A DNA stretch of 64,000 nt, from NCBI RefSeq assembly GCF_037126245.1, contig NZ_CP136925.1:2992001-3056000 (forward strand), given 5' to 3'. Under the pieces are notes generated by a model. That model ran no database searches. It was not told the origin of the DNA and was given only the letters and a program-made list of their open reading frames with translations. Positions within the stretch are counted from its first letter, which is position 1; each line of letters opens with the position of its first letter. A program made the translations under genes and the position numbers. This document shows positions 8,172-17,300 of the stretch, in pieces. This stretch comes from Mangrovimonas cancribranchiae (GTDB taxonomy: Bacteria > Bacteroidota > Bacteroidia > Flavobacteriales > Flavobacteriaceae).

Positions 8172-9656
8172 ATGGAACAAGACTATATAAAACTCATATT
8201 TGGGCTTAAGCTTAAACAAATTAGAACCGATAAAAATTTATCGTTGTTTGGCTTGTCTAAACTTACAGGATTATCAAAATCGTATTTAAATGAAATAGAA
8301 AAGGGAAAGAAATATCCTAAACCAGATAAAATAGCCATCTTATCTGAAAAGTTAGATGTGCCTTACGACCAATTAGTGTCTTTAAAATTAGATAAGAATT
8401 TAGCACCAGTAGGAGAGATACTTCAGTCTAAAATTTTAAAGGAAATTCCTTTCGACCTTTTTGGAATTAAAGAAAGTAACCTGATAGATATTGTCGCTAA
8501 TGCACCTGCTAAAGTGAATGCTTTTATTAGTACAATTATAGAAATTGCTAAGCATTATAATTTTAGTCGAGAAAGTTTTTTCTTAGCTTCTGTGCGCTCT
8601 TTTCAAGAAGCTAATAACAATTATTTTGACGATTTAGAGCAAAGGGTTTTAAAGTTTGCAAAGTCATATCAGGTCGATTTAACGCAGGCTATTCAATCAA
8701 AAGATTTAGAAGAAATACTCATTGAAGAATACGGGTATACTATTAATGAAACAGAACTTGGTAAGCATGAGGCCTTAGACAATTTGCGGTCGGTTTTTGT
8801 TCCTAAAACTCAAACCTTGTTATTGGCAAGTGGTGTTGATGAAGCGCAACGTGCCTTTATTTTTGCCAAAGAAATAGCCTATCATTTTTTAGAGATTACA
8901 GATCGATTATTTACATTTCCGTGGATAAAATTTGACAGTTTCGACCAAGTACTTAACAACTTTTATGCCTCCTATTTTGCAGGCGCATTGGTGTTACCAA
9001 AAGAAGAATTAACGCTGAAATTACAAGATATTTTTGAAAAAAATACTTTTGATAAAACGCAGTTTATAAAAACAATGGAAAGCTTTAATGCCTCTCCAGA
9101 ATCTTTTTACCAAAGACTAACCAATGTGTTACCCAAAGCATTTAATATTAAAAACTTATTCTTTTTAAGGTTTACACATAAGGCTAATAGCAATAAATTT
9201 TATTTAAAAAAAGAACTTCATTTATCGCATCAGCATTCTCCACGAGCCAATGAAACTAACGAGCATTATTGTAGACGTTGGGCGTCTTTAAAGGTTTTAA
9301 AAGATATTAGTAAAAGTAAAAAAACACATGAATTTGATATTCAGATTTCTAATTATGTAAACGATGATATGACCTATTTGGTTTTGTCATCGGCAACGCA
9401 AGATCCGTTTAAACCTAATCAATATCGAAGTATTACCATTGGTCTATTACTTAATAAGCAATTAGAGCGAAAACTAAATTTCTTAAATGATAAAGCTATT
9501 AAAACGCAAGATGTTGGCGTAACTTGCGAACGTTGTGCTATTAAAGATTGTGCGTTAAGAGAAGCTCCGCCCATAGTTTTAGATAAAATAGAGAAGAATA
9601 AAAAGATTGAAGATATTGTTAACACGTTAAACAATGTGTTTTCAAAAGCATTGTAA
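8172..9656 (+). CDS. RamB/ScfR-type helix-turn-helix regulator next to the glyoxylate operon
   Basis: This 494-residue regulator has an N-terminal XRE-type helix-turn-helix (about residues 10-65: LSKLTGLSKSYLNEIEKGKKYP). A central region resembles the IrrE-like domain, and the C-terminal domain has a cysteine cluster (GVTCERCAIKDCALREAPP). This architecture belongs to the short-chain fatty acyl regulator group that includes RamB, known to control aceA and aceB in Corynebacterium glutamicum and isocitrate lyase in mycobacteria. Divergence from aceB and the palindrome between them fit the same role here. The start is taken at the ATG at 8172. The effector, perhaps an acyl-CoA, and the direction of control are inferred from relatives. 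Confidence 0.85.
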   Translation: MEQDYIKLIFGLKLKQIRTDKNLSLFGLSKLTGLSKSYLNEIEKGKKYPKPDKIAILSEKLDVPYDQLVSLKLDKNLAPVGEILQSKILKEIPFDLFGIKESNLIDIVANAPAKVNAFISTIIEIAKHYNFSRESFFLASVRSFQEANNNYFDDLEQRVLKFAKSYQVDLTQAIQSKDLEEILIEEYGYTINETELGKHEALDNLRSVFVPKTQTLLLASGVDEAQRAFIFAKEIAYHFLEITDRLFTFPWIKFDSFDQVLNNFYASYFAGALVLPKEELTLKLQDIFEKNTFDKTQFIKTMESFNASPESFYQRLTNVLPKAFNIKNLFFLRFTHKANSNKFYLKKELHLSHQHSPRANETNEHYCRRWASLKVLKDISKSKKTHEFDIQISNYVNDDMTYLVLSSATQDPFKPNQYRSITIGLLLNKQLERKLNFLNDKAIKTQDVGVTCERCAIKDCALREAPPIVLDKIEKNKKIEDIVNTLNNVFSKAL

Positions 9657-9685
9657 TATTTTTTATTTAAAGAGGTTTTAAAATC

Positions 9686-10789
9686 TTAAAACACAAATCG
9701 CAATTGTACGCTTACTTCTTTTTTGGGTTCAACCTGCTTTGCTTTTTTTTCTGTATTAAGATTAGAAAGCGATATTCCTAGAAGTCTAACAGAGTTTTGT
9801 GGCTTTTCTTGGTATAACAAATCTTTTGCGGTTTCTAGAATGATGCTTTTGTCGCTAATAAAATACGGTAAGGTTTTGCTTCTAGTTTGTAGGGTGAAAT
9901 CGCTATATTTTATTTTAAGAGTTACTGTTTTTCCGGCAACTTTACTTTTGGTTAATCGTTTAGAAACCTCTTCGGCAATATGTTCAAGTTTTTCTAGCAT
10001 AAATATTTCTGAAGACAAGTTTTCACGAAACGTACGTTCGGCAGCTAATGATTTTCTTATGCGATTAGGAGTCACTTCACTAGTGTGAATACCGCGAACC
10101 ACATGATAGTAGTAACGTCCAGATTTACCAAAATGGTTATCTAAATATTCTACAGATTTGTTTTTTAAATCCTTTCCTGTAAAAATGCCTAGTTGATACA
10201 TTTTTTCGGCGGTTACTTTACCAACACCATAAAATTTTCTAATATCTAAAGCTTCCAAAAAAGGTAAAACATCTTCAGGGTTTACAGTTTTTTGTCCGTT
10301 AGGTTTGTTGTAATCACTAGCTACTTTAGCTATAAATTTATTAATAGATATACCTGCAGAAGCAGTTAAGCCAACCTCTTTAAAAATACGCGTTCTAATT
10401 TCTTTAGCAATTAGTGTGGCGCTTGGATTTCCTTTTTTATTCTCGGTAACATCTAGATAGGCTTCATCAAGAGATAAGGGTTCCACTTTATCGGTATAGT
10501 CAAAAAAAATCTTGCGAATTTTTTTTGAAATTTCTTGATATCTCTCAAACCTTGGGCGTACAAAAATTAAGTTTTCACACAAGCGTCTAGCTTTTACACC
10601 ACTCATAGCACTTCGTACGCCAAACGTTCTGGCTTCGTAACTTGCAGCACTTACCACACCACGCTTACTGCTTCCGCCTACAGCAATGGGTTTTCCTTTT
10701 AAATCAGGATTATCCATTTGTTCTACAGAAGCGTAAAAGGCATCCATATCTACATGAATAATTTTTCTAATTGGTAAATCACTTAACAT
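9686..10789 (-). CDS. dinB: DNA polymerase IV (Y-family)
   Basis: This error-prone translesion polymerase bypasses damaged bases. The 367-residue protein shows the Y-family active site: IHVDMDAFYASVE at residues 11-23 with the metal-binding aspartates, and SLDEAYLDVT near 103-112 with the catalytic D-E pair. The palm, the helix-hairpin-helix-containing thumb (KFYGVGKVTAEKM) and the little-finger domain follow in order. The C-terminus ends in QLRFVF, which may be a beta-clamp contact; that is inference. It is a single gene divergent from the CYTH gene with a 45-bp gap. I saw no obvious LexA-type box. Confidence 0.93.
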   Translation of the reverse strand: MLSDLPIRKIIHVDMDAFYASVEQMDNPDLKGKPIAVGGSSKRGVVSAASYEARTFGVRSAMSGVKARRLCENLIFVRPRFERYQEISKKIRKIFFDYTDKVEPLSLDEAYLDVTENKKGNPSATLIAKEIRTRIFKEVGLTASAGISINKFIAKVASDYNKPNGQKTVNPEDVLPFLEALDIRKFYGVGKVTAEKMYQLGIFTGKDLKNKSVEYLDNHFGKSGRYYYHVVRGIHTSEVTPNRIRKSLAAERTFRENLSSEIFMLEKLEHIAEEVSKRLTKSKVAGKTVTLKIKYSDFTLQTRSKTLPYFISDKSIILETAKDLLYQEKPQNSVRLLGISLSNLNTEKKAKQVEPKKEVSVQLRFVF

Positions 10790-10834
10790 ACCGTAAATTT
10801 AGGCATTAAATACCGTTTAATAATTGATTTTTTA

Positions 10835-11311
10835 ATGATTGAAATAGAGCGTAAATTTTTAGTGATTTCCAATGCATTTAAAGCCGAAGCGACATCACAA
10901 ACTAAGATAAAGCAAGGGTTTTTAAACACAGATCCAGAACGAACTGTAAGAGTAAGATTAAAAGGAAATCACGGATTTTTAACGGTGAAAGGAAAGTCGA
11001 CTAACGATGGAACGAGTCGTTTTGAATGGGAAACCCAAATAGGTAAAACTGAAGCCGAAAATCTTTTAAAACTTTGCGAAAAAGGTATTGTTGATAAAAC
11101 AAGATATGAAGTTGTAGTAGAAAATCATACGTTTGAAATAGATGTGTTTTCAGGAGACAACGACGGACTAATTGTTGCAGAGGTAGAACTAAATCATGTT
11201 ACCGAAGTATTTAAAAAACCACTTTGGTTAGGAGACGAAGTCACAGGACAATCAAAGTATTACAATTCACAATTAAGTAAACATCCATATAACACGTGGA
11301 ACAAACAATAA
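10835..11311 (+). CDS. CYTH domain protein
   Basis: This 158-residue soluble protein belongs to the CYTH (CyaB/thiamine triphosphatase) superfamily, which hydrolyses or transfers triphosphates on organic or inorganic substrates. The defining EIERKF motif is at residues 3-8, followed by the alternating basic strands of the tunnel fold (RTVRVRLKGNHGFLTVKGK) and the acidic strand LIVAEVELN. Short bacterial members of this size are often triphosphatases, but the substrate cannot be read from the sequence. It lies 4 bp upstream of the YciI-like lipoprotein gene and is probably co-transcribed with it. Confidence 0.85.
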   Translation: MIEIERKFLVISNAFKAEATSQTKIKQGFLNTDPERTVRVRLKGNHGFLTVKGKSTNDGTSRFEWETQIGKTEAENLLKLCEKGIVDKTRYEVVVENHTFEIDVFSGDNDGLIVAEVELNHVTEVFKKPLWLGDEVTGQSKYYNSQLSKHPYNTWNKQ

Positions 11312-11315
11312 CACT

Positions 11316-11858
11316 ATGAAACAGTTTTTAACCATTTTTGCTTTAACATTATTTTTTATGGGTTGTAAGGATAATGAAAAAGCTTCTGAATTAAAAGATT
11401 TTACGACAGAGCCAGAGGTTAAAGAAAACCTTATAGATACTATAGTTGCAGAAAACCCTGTTTCTGAAAAGTCTGTGGCAAGAATAAAAGAAGAACTAAA
11501 AAAACAAGGCTATCAAACCTTTGATTATGTAAATGAAAAAACAGGCGATACCATTTTAATGCAGCAGTATTTTATGGTGTTTTTAAAAAGTGGTCCCATA
11601 CGTTCGCAAAATGAAGAAGAAGCTGCTAAGTTGCAAGAAGCACATTTGGCGCATTTAAGCCGTATGTATGAAGAAGGTTATGCTGATATATCTGGACCTT
11701 TTGGCGATGATGGCGATATTAGAGGAATTACCATTTACAATGTACCAACACTCAAAATAGCCGATAGTTTAGCTAATTTAGACCCTATGGTAAAATCCGG
11801 GCGTTTAGTCATAGAAGTACACCCTTGGTGGGCAGGGAAAGGGTTCCCTTTAAGGTGA
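11316..11858 (+). CDS. YciI-like domain lipoprotein
   Basis: The 180-residue protein begins with a lipoprotein signal peptide (hydrophobic FALTLFFMG then cysteine at residue 17). After an acidic linker comes a YciI-like domain (YFMVFLKSGP, LQEAHLAHLSRMYEEGYADISGPF, IEVHPWW), with the conserved histidine and the phenylalanine-glycine-aspartate turn. YciI domains are small alpha/beta units related to muconolactone isomerase; their role is mostly unknown. The lipidated form suggests a periplasmic or outer-membrane location. It follows the CYTH gene and converges on the AEC transporter gene with a 3-bp gap. Confidence 0.75.
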   Translation: MKQFLTIFALTLFFMGCKDNEKASELKDFTTEPEVKENLIDTIVAENPVSEKSVARIKEELKKQGYQTFDYVNEKTGDTILMQQYFMVFLKSGPIRSQNEEEAAKLQEAHLAHLSRMYEEGYADISGPFGDDGDIRGITIYNVPTLKIADSLANLDPMVKSGRLVIEVHPWWAGKGFPLR

Positions 11859-11861
11859 TTT

Positions 11862-12773
11862 TTAAACAACTGTTAACACCCAATACCAAAACGCTAAAGT
11901 TATAAACGAAACGGGAATACCTATACTAACCATCATGTTACTTAGTTTGGGCTTAAGACCGTAAGCACTCGCTACAATAGAGGCCGTTATCATAGGAGCC
12001 ATGCCGGCCTCCATAATACAAACATTAATAGCAGTTCCCGATTGATTTAAAATAATTTTATAAAGCACTAGAATAATTAAAGGCCACAATATTAATTGGT
12101 ACGTTAATCCTAATATTAGAAAATTCCAGTGTTTGCTGCGTTTTTCTAAATTAATTTGATATCCAACAGACACTAATGCTAATGGAGAAATAGTGTACGA
12201 TAATTTTTCAAAAACACCATCTATCGTTTCAGGAAGTGTTCTATTTAATAAAATAAGTGAAATACCTACAATAAATGCAATAAAAGGAGGAAAGCTTATT
12301 ATTTGTCGCCCTATTTGTTTTAGATTCGTTTTTCCTCTAGAATAAGTTGTTGCCACAATAATGCCTAATGTAGATAACATAATAAAAGACCCTGGTAAAT
12401 CTACAAGAACAAGCGTCTCTAAGCCTTCTTTTCCGTAAAGCGCTTCTATAACAGGAATGCCTATAAATGAAGTATTTCCTAGACCGCTAGTTAGTATTAA
12501 ACAGCCTGTAAGTTTTTTAGACCATCCTAGCCATTTCCCTAAAGAGGCAAATAAACCAAAAGCAATAAAGAAACCTATCCAAGCAGCCCCAATAGGATAC
12601 AATAGTTTTGGAGATAATTCAATTTTAGGCAGGTAATGTAAGGCCATAGCTGGCAAAGAAATGTAGATAACAAACTTATTTAAAACTACAGGTGTTTCTT
12701 TAGGAAAAAGGCTGCTTTTTTTAAAAAAGAACCCTAAAAAAAGACATGTGAAAAGTAAAATAATATTAGCCAT
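11862..12773 (-). CDS. AEC family transporter
   Basis: This 303-residue inner-membrane protein has about ten hydrophobic segments in two five-helix halves and no signal peptide. The pattern (GLGNTSFIGIPVIEALYG in the first half, CIMEAGMAPMITASIVASAYGL in the second) fits the auxin efflux carrier (AEC) family, which in bacteria moves small carboxylates such as malate or malonate. The substrate is unknown. It stands alone on the minus strand and ends next to the CYTH/YciI pair, which it converges on. Confidence 0.88.
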   Translation of the reverse strand: MANIILLFTCLFLGFFFKKSSLFPKETPVVLNKFVIYISLPAMALHYLPKIELSPKLLYPIGAAWIGFFIAFGLFASLGKWLGWSKKLTGCLILTSGLGNTSFIGIPVIEALYGKEGLETLVLVDLPGSFIMLSTLGIIVATTYSRGKTNLKQIGRQIISFPPFIAFIVGISLILLNRTLPETIDGVFEKLSYTISPLALVSVGYQINLEKRSKHWNFLILGLTYQLILWPLIILVLYKIILNQSGTAINVCIMEAGMAPMITASIVASAYGLKPKLSNMMVSIGIPVSFITLAFWYWVLTVV

Positions 12774-12842
12774 AGTAAATATATGACTGTAAAGATATGG
12801 GCTAAAATGTTACCAGCGTATTAATTAAAAAAGAAATATGTT

Positions 12843-13148
12843 TTAAAATTCATACTCCCGTTCTACTTTACAAATTTTAACCCGATACCAATCGTACCAA
12901 GTTGTGCGTCCTTTTTGTTGTGCTAAAAGGTGTTCGCTATGTTGCTTCCACTGTTTTATAGCCTTAAGAGATGTCCAATAACTTACGGTAATTCCAATGT
13001 CGTTTCGGGCACTTTCCATACCTAAAAAGCCATTTTGCTGTTTAGCTAATTGCTCCATGGCTTTAGCCGTATCGTTATATCCTATGGTGTTTTTAGATTG
13101 CTTTGAAGTAAATATTACAGCATAATAAGGTTGGTGGGTTTTAGTCAT
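12843..13148 (-). CDS. Antibiotic biosynthesis monooxygenase (ABM) domain protein
   Basis: This 101-residue protein has the ferredoxin-like ABM fold: YYAVIFTSKQS, then FLGMESARNDIGITVSYWTSLKAIKQWKQHSEHLLAQQKG with the helix containing W and H. ABM proteins include heme-degrading enzymes and quinol monooxygenases. The FLGMES and SYWTS pattern is that of the general stress/monooxygenase-like type rather than a clear heme oxygenase. It is a single gene between the AEC transporter and the ALDH7-type dehydrogenase. The substrate is unknown. Confidence 0.75.
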   Translation of the reverse strand: MTKTHQPYYAVIFTSKQSKNTIGYNDTAKAMEQLAKQQNGFLGMESARNDIGITVSYWTSLKAIKQWKQHSEHLLAQQKGRTTWYDWYRVKICKVEREYEF

Positions 13149-13278
13149 TGTAGTTTTTCATTCTTAATTAACTAAGATAAAGTTAACAAATTTTAACCCG
13201 AGAGATTGTTTAATTAAGCGACTTATTATTAGTATATTCGCAAAAATTCACATAAATAAATATAAAAAAGAGAAAAAT

Positions 13279-14832
13279 ATGCAAGCAGTTGCTACAGATT
13301 TTGGGATTACTGAAGCCTTGAAAGCACTAGGCGTTAACGATATTAATAATGGAACATCAATAGGAGCCAATAATTTTTCAAGTGGAGAAATTATTGAAAG
13401 CTATTCTCCAGTAGATGGGCAGCTTATAGGAAAAGTAAAATCGACTACAAAAGAAGATTACGAAAAAGTAATTACAGCCGCTACCGAAGGATTTAAAACA
13501 TGGCGAACTATGCCAGCACCACAACGTGGTGAAATTGTAAGAAAATTTAACGACGAGCTACGTCGCCTTAAAGAACCATTAGGAAAATTGGTGTCTTACG
13601 AAATGGGAAAATCTTACCAAGAAGGTTTAGGAGAGGTCCAAGAAATGATAGATATCTGTGATTTTGCTGTAGGCTTATCACGTCAGCTACACGGATTAAC
13701 AATGCACTCAGAACGTCCAGGACATCGTATGTACGAACAATATCATCCGTTAGGTGTTGTGGGGATTATTTCTGCTTTTAACTTCCCAGTAGCCGTTTGG
13801 AGTTGGAATACAGCCTTAGCTTGGGTTTGTGGCGATGCTTGTGTTTGGAAAGGATCAGAAAAAACACCATTAACATCGGTTGCTTGTCAAAATATCGCAG
13901 CACGTGTATTTTCAGAAAACGGTGTGCCAGAAGGTATTTCTTGTTTAATTACAGGAGATTATACCGTTGGTGAAATGATGACTAAAGACGAACGTATTCC
14001 ATTAATATCAGCGACAGGATCAACGCGAATGGGTAAAATTGTAGCCAAAGAAGTTGCCGGTCGTTTAGGAAAAACATTGTTAGAATTAGGAGGAAACAAC
14101 GCCATTATTGTAACGCCTGATGCTAATATAAAAAATACGGTGATTGGTGCTGTTTTTGGTGCTGTAGGAACTTGCGGACAACGTTGTACATCAACACGTC
14201 GTTTAATTATTCATGAAGATGTATATGATAAAGTTAAAAATGCCATAGTAGATGCCTACAAGCAAATTAAAATAGGAAATCCGTTAGATGAAAATAATCA
14301 CGTAGGACCGTTAATCGACAAGGACTCCGTTAAAAACTACCAAAATGCTTTAACTAAAGTTGTTGAAGAAGGCGGAAAAATATTAGTAGAAGGTGGCGTT
14401 TTAGAAGGTGAAGGTTATGAAAGTGGATGCTATGTAAAACCAGCTATAGCAGAAGCCGAAAACCATTTTGAAATTGTACAACACGAAACTTTTGCACCAA
14501 TACTTTATATCATGAAGTACAAAGGCGATGTGTCTAATGCATTAGACTTACAAAACGGTGTTCGCCAAGGATTATCTTCAGCAATTATGACCAATAATTT
14601 ACGTGAAGCCGAACGTTTCCTATCTGTAGAAGGATCGGATTGTGGTATTGCCAATGTAAATATTGGAACTTCGGGAGCCGAAATAGGAGGCGCTTTTGGA
14701 GGTGAAAAAGAAACAGGTGGAGGGCGTGAGTCTGGATCTGATGCTTGGAAAGTATACATGCGTCGTCAAACAAATACCATTAATTATACAACCGAATTAC
14801 CTTTAGCACAAGGGATTAAATTTGATTTATAA
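13279..14832 (+). CDS. amaB: Aldehyde dehydrogenase of the ALDH7 type (aminoadipate semialdehyde / piperideine-6-carboxylate dehydrogenase)
   Basis: This NAD-dependent enzyme likely oxidises alpha-aminoadipate semialdehyde in lysine breakdown. The 517-residue sequence has the ALDH catalytic glutamate in LLELGGNNA and the nucleophilic cysteine in GTCGQRCTSTRRL. The C-terminal pattern FGGEKETGGGRESGSDAWKVYMRRQTNT is distinctive of ALDH7/antiquitin-like enzymes. It stands alone, with a TATATTCG element at 13233-13240 as a possible -7 box and a strong terminator after the stop. No other lysine-catabolism gene is nearby, so the substrate is inferred from family resemblance. Confidence 0.88.
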   Translation: MQAVATDFGITEALKALGVNDINNGTSIGANNFSSGEIIESYSPVDGQLIGKVKSTTKEDYEKVITAATEGFKTWRTMPAPQRGEIVRKFNDELRRLKEPLGKLVSYEMGKSYQEGLGEVQEMIDICDFAVGLSRQLHGLTMHSERPGHRMYEQYHPLGVVGIISAFNFPVAVWSWNTALAWVCGDACVWKGSEKTPLTSVACQNIAARVFSENGVPEGISCLITGDYTVGEMMTKDERIPLISATGSTRMGKIVAKEVAGRLGKTLLELGGNNAIIVTPDANIKNTVIGAVFGAVGTCGQRCTSTRRLIIHEDVYDKVKNAIVDAYKQIKIGNPLDENNHVGPLIDKDSVKNYQNALTKVVEEGGKILVEGGVLEGEGYESGCYVKPAIAEAENHFEIVQHETFAPILYIMKYKGDVSNALDLQNGVRQGLSSAIMTNNLREAERFLSVEGSDCGIANVNIGTSGAEIGGAFGGEKETGGGRESGSDAWKVYMRRQTNTINYTTELPLAQGIKFDL

Positions 14833-14854
14833 AATCATAAAAAATCATTAAAAC

Positions 14855-14890
14855 AAAAGGCTCATTTCTTTTTTGAAATGAGCCTTTTTT
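14855..14890 (+). terminator. Intrinsic terminator after the ALDH7 gene
   Basis: A 14-bp perfect stem (AAAAGGCTCATTTC and its complement, TTTTTT loop) runs into a T-tract. It starts 22 bp after the stop codon. Confidence 0.9.
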
Positions 14891-14971
14891 ATATTCTTGA
14901 ATAAGAAAGGTTCAATTAAAAAGCCATGAAAAAATCGTTTATAAAGATTTAGTGGCAACTTTATATAATAA

Positions 14972-15010
14972 AACCTGCTTACACGAAATGTTTTTCGTAA
15001 AAAGCAGGTT
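14972..15010 (-). terminator. Second stem-loop, probable terminator of the AlbA_2 gene
   Basis: Arms AACCTGCTT and AAGCAGGTT enclose a second pairing, ACGAAA with TTTCGT. On the minus strand it is followed by TTTATTATA, and it lies about 106 bp after the AlbA_2 stop, so it may end that transcript. The remainder of the 14891-15116 gap is AT-rich and holds no gene that I can see. Confidence 0.55.
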
Positions 15011-15116
15011 GTTTATTTAATTGATTAATAGCGAAACTAAATTCTGAAAAAATATAATTAAGGTAAAATAAAAACTACGAATGGTAAAAAAAACCATATA
15101 AACGGATGATTTTTAG

Positions 15117-16256
15117 TTAACTGTATTTTACTTTTCTTAAAATTCTAATAGCATCTTTGTATAACGAATACACATCATCATTATACGCTTTAAGGTAGGG
15201 TTTGGCTTCGTGAAGCTTATTTAAGGCTTCGTGAAATAGGTTTAAATAACAAAGTAAATAGGTGGCCGGAAGATTTTTAATATCGGCTTGTTCTGTTTTG
15301 TTTAAGGTTAACCCCTTTTTTAGTTTCTCCAATATAGCGTTGTTAGCATTGTAAATATGGTGCAATACTTTTTTGTCGAATTGTGGCGGCTGGAATAAAA
15401 GCTCGCTATTTATTTGATACGATCCGTTATTGTCAAAACTGAAAATAGTTTCCTCCAACGGATAGTATTTATAAGAATTTTGAAGCCCTAAACTTACGTA
15501 TTCAATAATCTTAAAATTATCGTCATCATAGGTAATCGATACTTCATCTAAATTAGAATAAAATAATCGCACTTGTTCGTTAATGAGTTTAATGTCTACT
15601 CGAGAAAAGTAAATGTCATCTTTAACCACTTTTTTCAATCCTGCCCAACACACTACAAAATATTCCTTGAATACTTTATACTGTGGATTAAAATCTTCGC
15701 GGGTTTTCATAAAATCGAAAACACCATCTAAAGTGTGTTCTATGTTGTTTTGCGCATGTCGCTCAATTTGAGAAACAATATTAGAATTAACATCCTTAAT
15801 CTCTATGTCAAATACTTTGGGCATGCTCATGCTGCCGTCTCTAAAAAACACTGAGCCACCATAATATTTCCAAATGTTTTTTCTAAGCGATGTTATAGAG
15901 TCATCGCCTTTAGGCCTAATGGTTACCAACCCTACAACTTTATCGTCTGGCAAATGTGGAAACGGAATGTTCTCGTACTGAACAATAGGCGGATTGGTTA
16001 AATAAGCGTTGATGAGGTTTTGTATTTTGCTGTCATCAAAAAAATCGACGCCTATTATATTGTTGTCCTCATCATCAACACCTATTACAATGTAAGAGTT
16101 GTTTTTAGGATTGCTGTTGGAAAGGGCGCAAATATGTTTTAAAAACTTGGCTTTGCCTTCTTTTTGACCAATATCAATTTTACGCTTTTTATCATAAAAA
16201 CTGTTCTCATCGTTATGAGCGAGCAAGTTTTTTATGAGGAGGCGTTTGTTAATCAT
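15117..16256 (-). CDS. AlbA_2 (Schlafen-like) domain protein
   Basis: This 379-residue cytoplasmic protein has an N-terminal AlbA_2 / divergent AAA-4 type domain at about residues 10-140. Typical stretches are the ISN-like FLKHICALSNSNPKNNSYIVIGVDDEDNNIIGVD, then NPPIVQYENIPF and VGLVTIRP. The C-terminal 200 residues are unrecognised. Members are usually called ATP-binding or putative DNA-binding proteins, and their role is uncertain; some sit with defence genes, but no such partner is seen here. It lies 10 bp downstream of the aldo/keto reductase gene on the same strand and is probably co-transcribed. Confidence 0.75.
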   Translation of the reverse strand: MINKRLLIKNLLAHNDENSFYDKKRKIDIGQKEGKAKFLKHICALSNSNPKNNSYIVIGVDDEDNNIIGVDFFDDSKIQNLINAYLTNPPIVQYENIPFPHLPDDKVVGLVTIRPKGDDSITSLRKNIWKYYGGSVFFRDGSMSMPKVFDIEIKDVNSNIVSQIERHAQNNIEHTLDGVFDFMKTREDFNPQYKVFKEYFVVCWAGLKKVVKDDIYFSRVDIKLINEQVRLFYSNLDEVSITYDDDNFKIIEYVSLGLQNSYKYYPLEETIFSFDNNGSYQINSELLFQPPQFDKKVLHHIYNANNAILEKLKKGLTLNKTEQADIKNLPATYLLCYLNLFHEALNKLHEAKPYLKAYNDDVYSLYKDAIRILRKVKYS

Positions 16257-16266
16257 ATTGTATAGC

Positions 16267-17139
16267 TTATGGTACTTTATGTCCTTGTGAGGCTACGAGT
16301 AGTGCAAACCAATCCTGTTGGCTTAAATCGATTTTTGAGGCTTCAATGGCAAAAGTCAAACGTTCTGGAGTTGTAGTGCCAACGACAGGTATAATGTTTG
16401 CGGGGTGTTTTAGTAACCAGGCCAAGAGCAATTGGTCTTTGCTAGCATTGTACTGCTTTTGTAAATGGCACAAGACTTTGTCTATGCGTTTTGTTTGAGA
16501 GGTATCTTCCTTGAAAAAAGATCCCAAAGGCGACCACGCCATAGCTTGTATGTTGTGGGTTTGTAAATAATCGAGGTTGCCATCAAGTAAGGGGTCAAAA
16601 TGTGTAATGGAACATTCCTGTTGGTTTACTGAAACCTCAATGTACTTTTGAAGCAAATTTATTTGCGAAGGTAAAAAGTTTGAGACTCCAAAATCTTTTA
16701 TTTTTCCTGCTTTTTTTAAAGTTGTTATGGCTTCTGCAACTTCCATAGGGTTTAACAAAGGACTAGGCCTGTGCAAAAGCAATAAATCAAGGTAATCTGT
16801 TTGTAGGTTTTTTAAAGACTGTTCAACAGACCAAATAATATAATTCTTGTTGTAATCGTAGTGTTTTACCTTGTTTCCAGGGCGAGAATTTCCTAAATAT
16901 TGGATGCCACATTTGCTAATCAGTTGTATGTCTTCTCTTTTGATGTTGCTATCGGCAAGTGCTTTTCCAAATTCAGATTCAGTAGAATAATCGCCATAAA
17001 TATCTGCATGGTCAAATGTGGTGATGCCACAATCCAAGCAATGGTACATTAAATCAGCCATGTCCTTAGTGCAAAGTTGTTTGCCCCAAGCTCCCCAATT
17101 CATGGTGCCTGCAATTATATCAGAATAGGTTTTACTCAT
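16267..17139 (-). CDS. Aldo/keto reductase, YdhF-like
   Basis: This NADPH-dependent oxidoreductase has 290 residues and a TIM-barrel fold. The catalytic tetrad is visible: aspartate and tyrosine in FDHADIYGDY (about residues 39-48), lysine in LISKCG, and histidine in LDLLLLHRPSP. The sequence follows E. coli YdhF closely in these segments and at its C-terminus (PVVGTTTPERLTFAIEAS). The physiological substrate is unknown. It is transcribed divergently from the Bat operon and precedes the AlbA_2 gene by 10 bp. Confidence 0.88.
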   Translation of the reverse strand: MSKTYSDIIAGTMNWGAWGKQLCTKDMADLMYHCLDCGITTFDHADIYGDYSTESEFGKALADSNIKREDIQLISKCGIQYLGNSRPGNKVKHYDYNKNYIIWSVEQSLKNLQTDYLDLLLLHRPSPLLNPMEVAEAITTLKKAGKIKDFGVSNFLPSQINLLQKYIEVSVNQQECSITHFDPLLDGNLDYLQTHNIQAMAWSPLGSFFKEDTSQTKRIDKVLCHLQKQYNASKDQLLLAWLLKHPANIIPVVGTTTPERLTFAIEASKIDLSQQDWFALLVASQGHKVP

Positions 17140-17248
17140 TTTTTTAAATCGATAGGTTAAATTTAGAAAACATATTGCTCTTAAACTTATGTGAAACCCT
17201 TATTTTTTAACCAATTATTAACAGCGCTACAGAAAAAAAATTAACAAT

Positions 17249-17279
17249 TTGCATCACTCAAATAAGCAAACTATATTCG
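17249..17279 (+). promoter_or_regulatory. Predicted promoter of the Bat operon
   Basis: TTG at 17249-17251 is followed after 20 bp by TATATTCG at 17272-17279, close to TAnnTTTG. It lies 21 bp before the first ATG of the MoxR gene and is the only good candidate upstream of the operon. Confidence 0.5.
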
Positions 17280-17300
17280 AGCTTTTTAAAACTTAGAAAA

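Noticed and set aside
14891-15116. A gene in the gap between the ALDH7 and AlbA_2 genes
   Set aside because: Only hairpins and AT-rich sequence are seen; no open frame of useful length is present.
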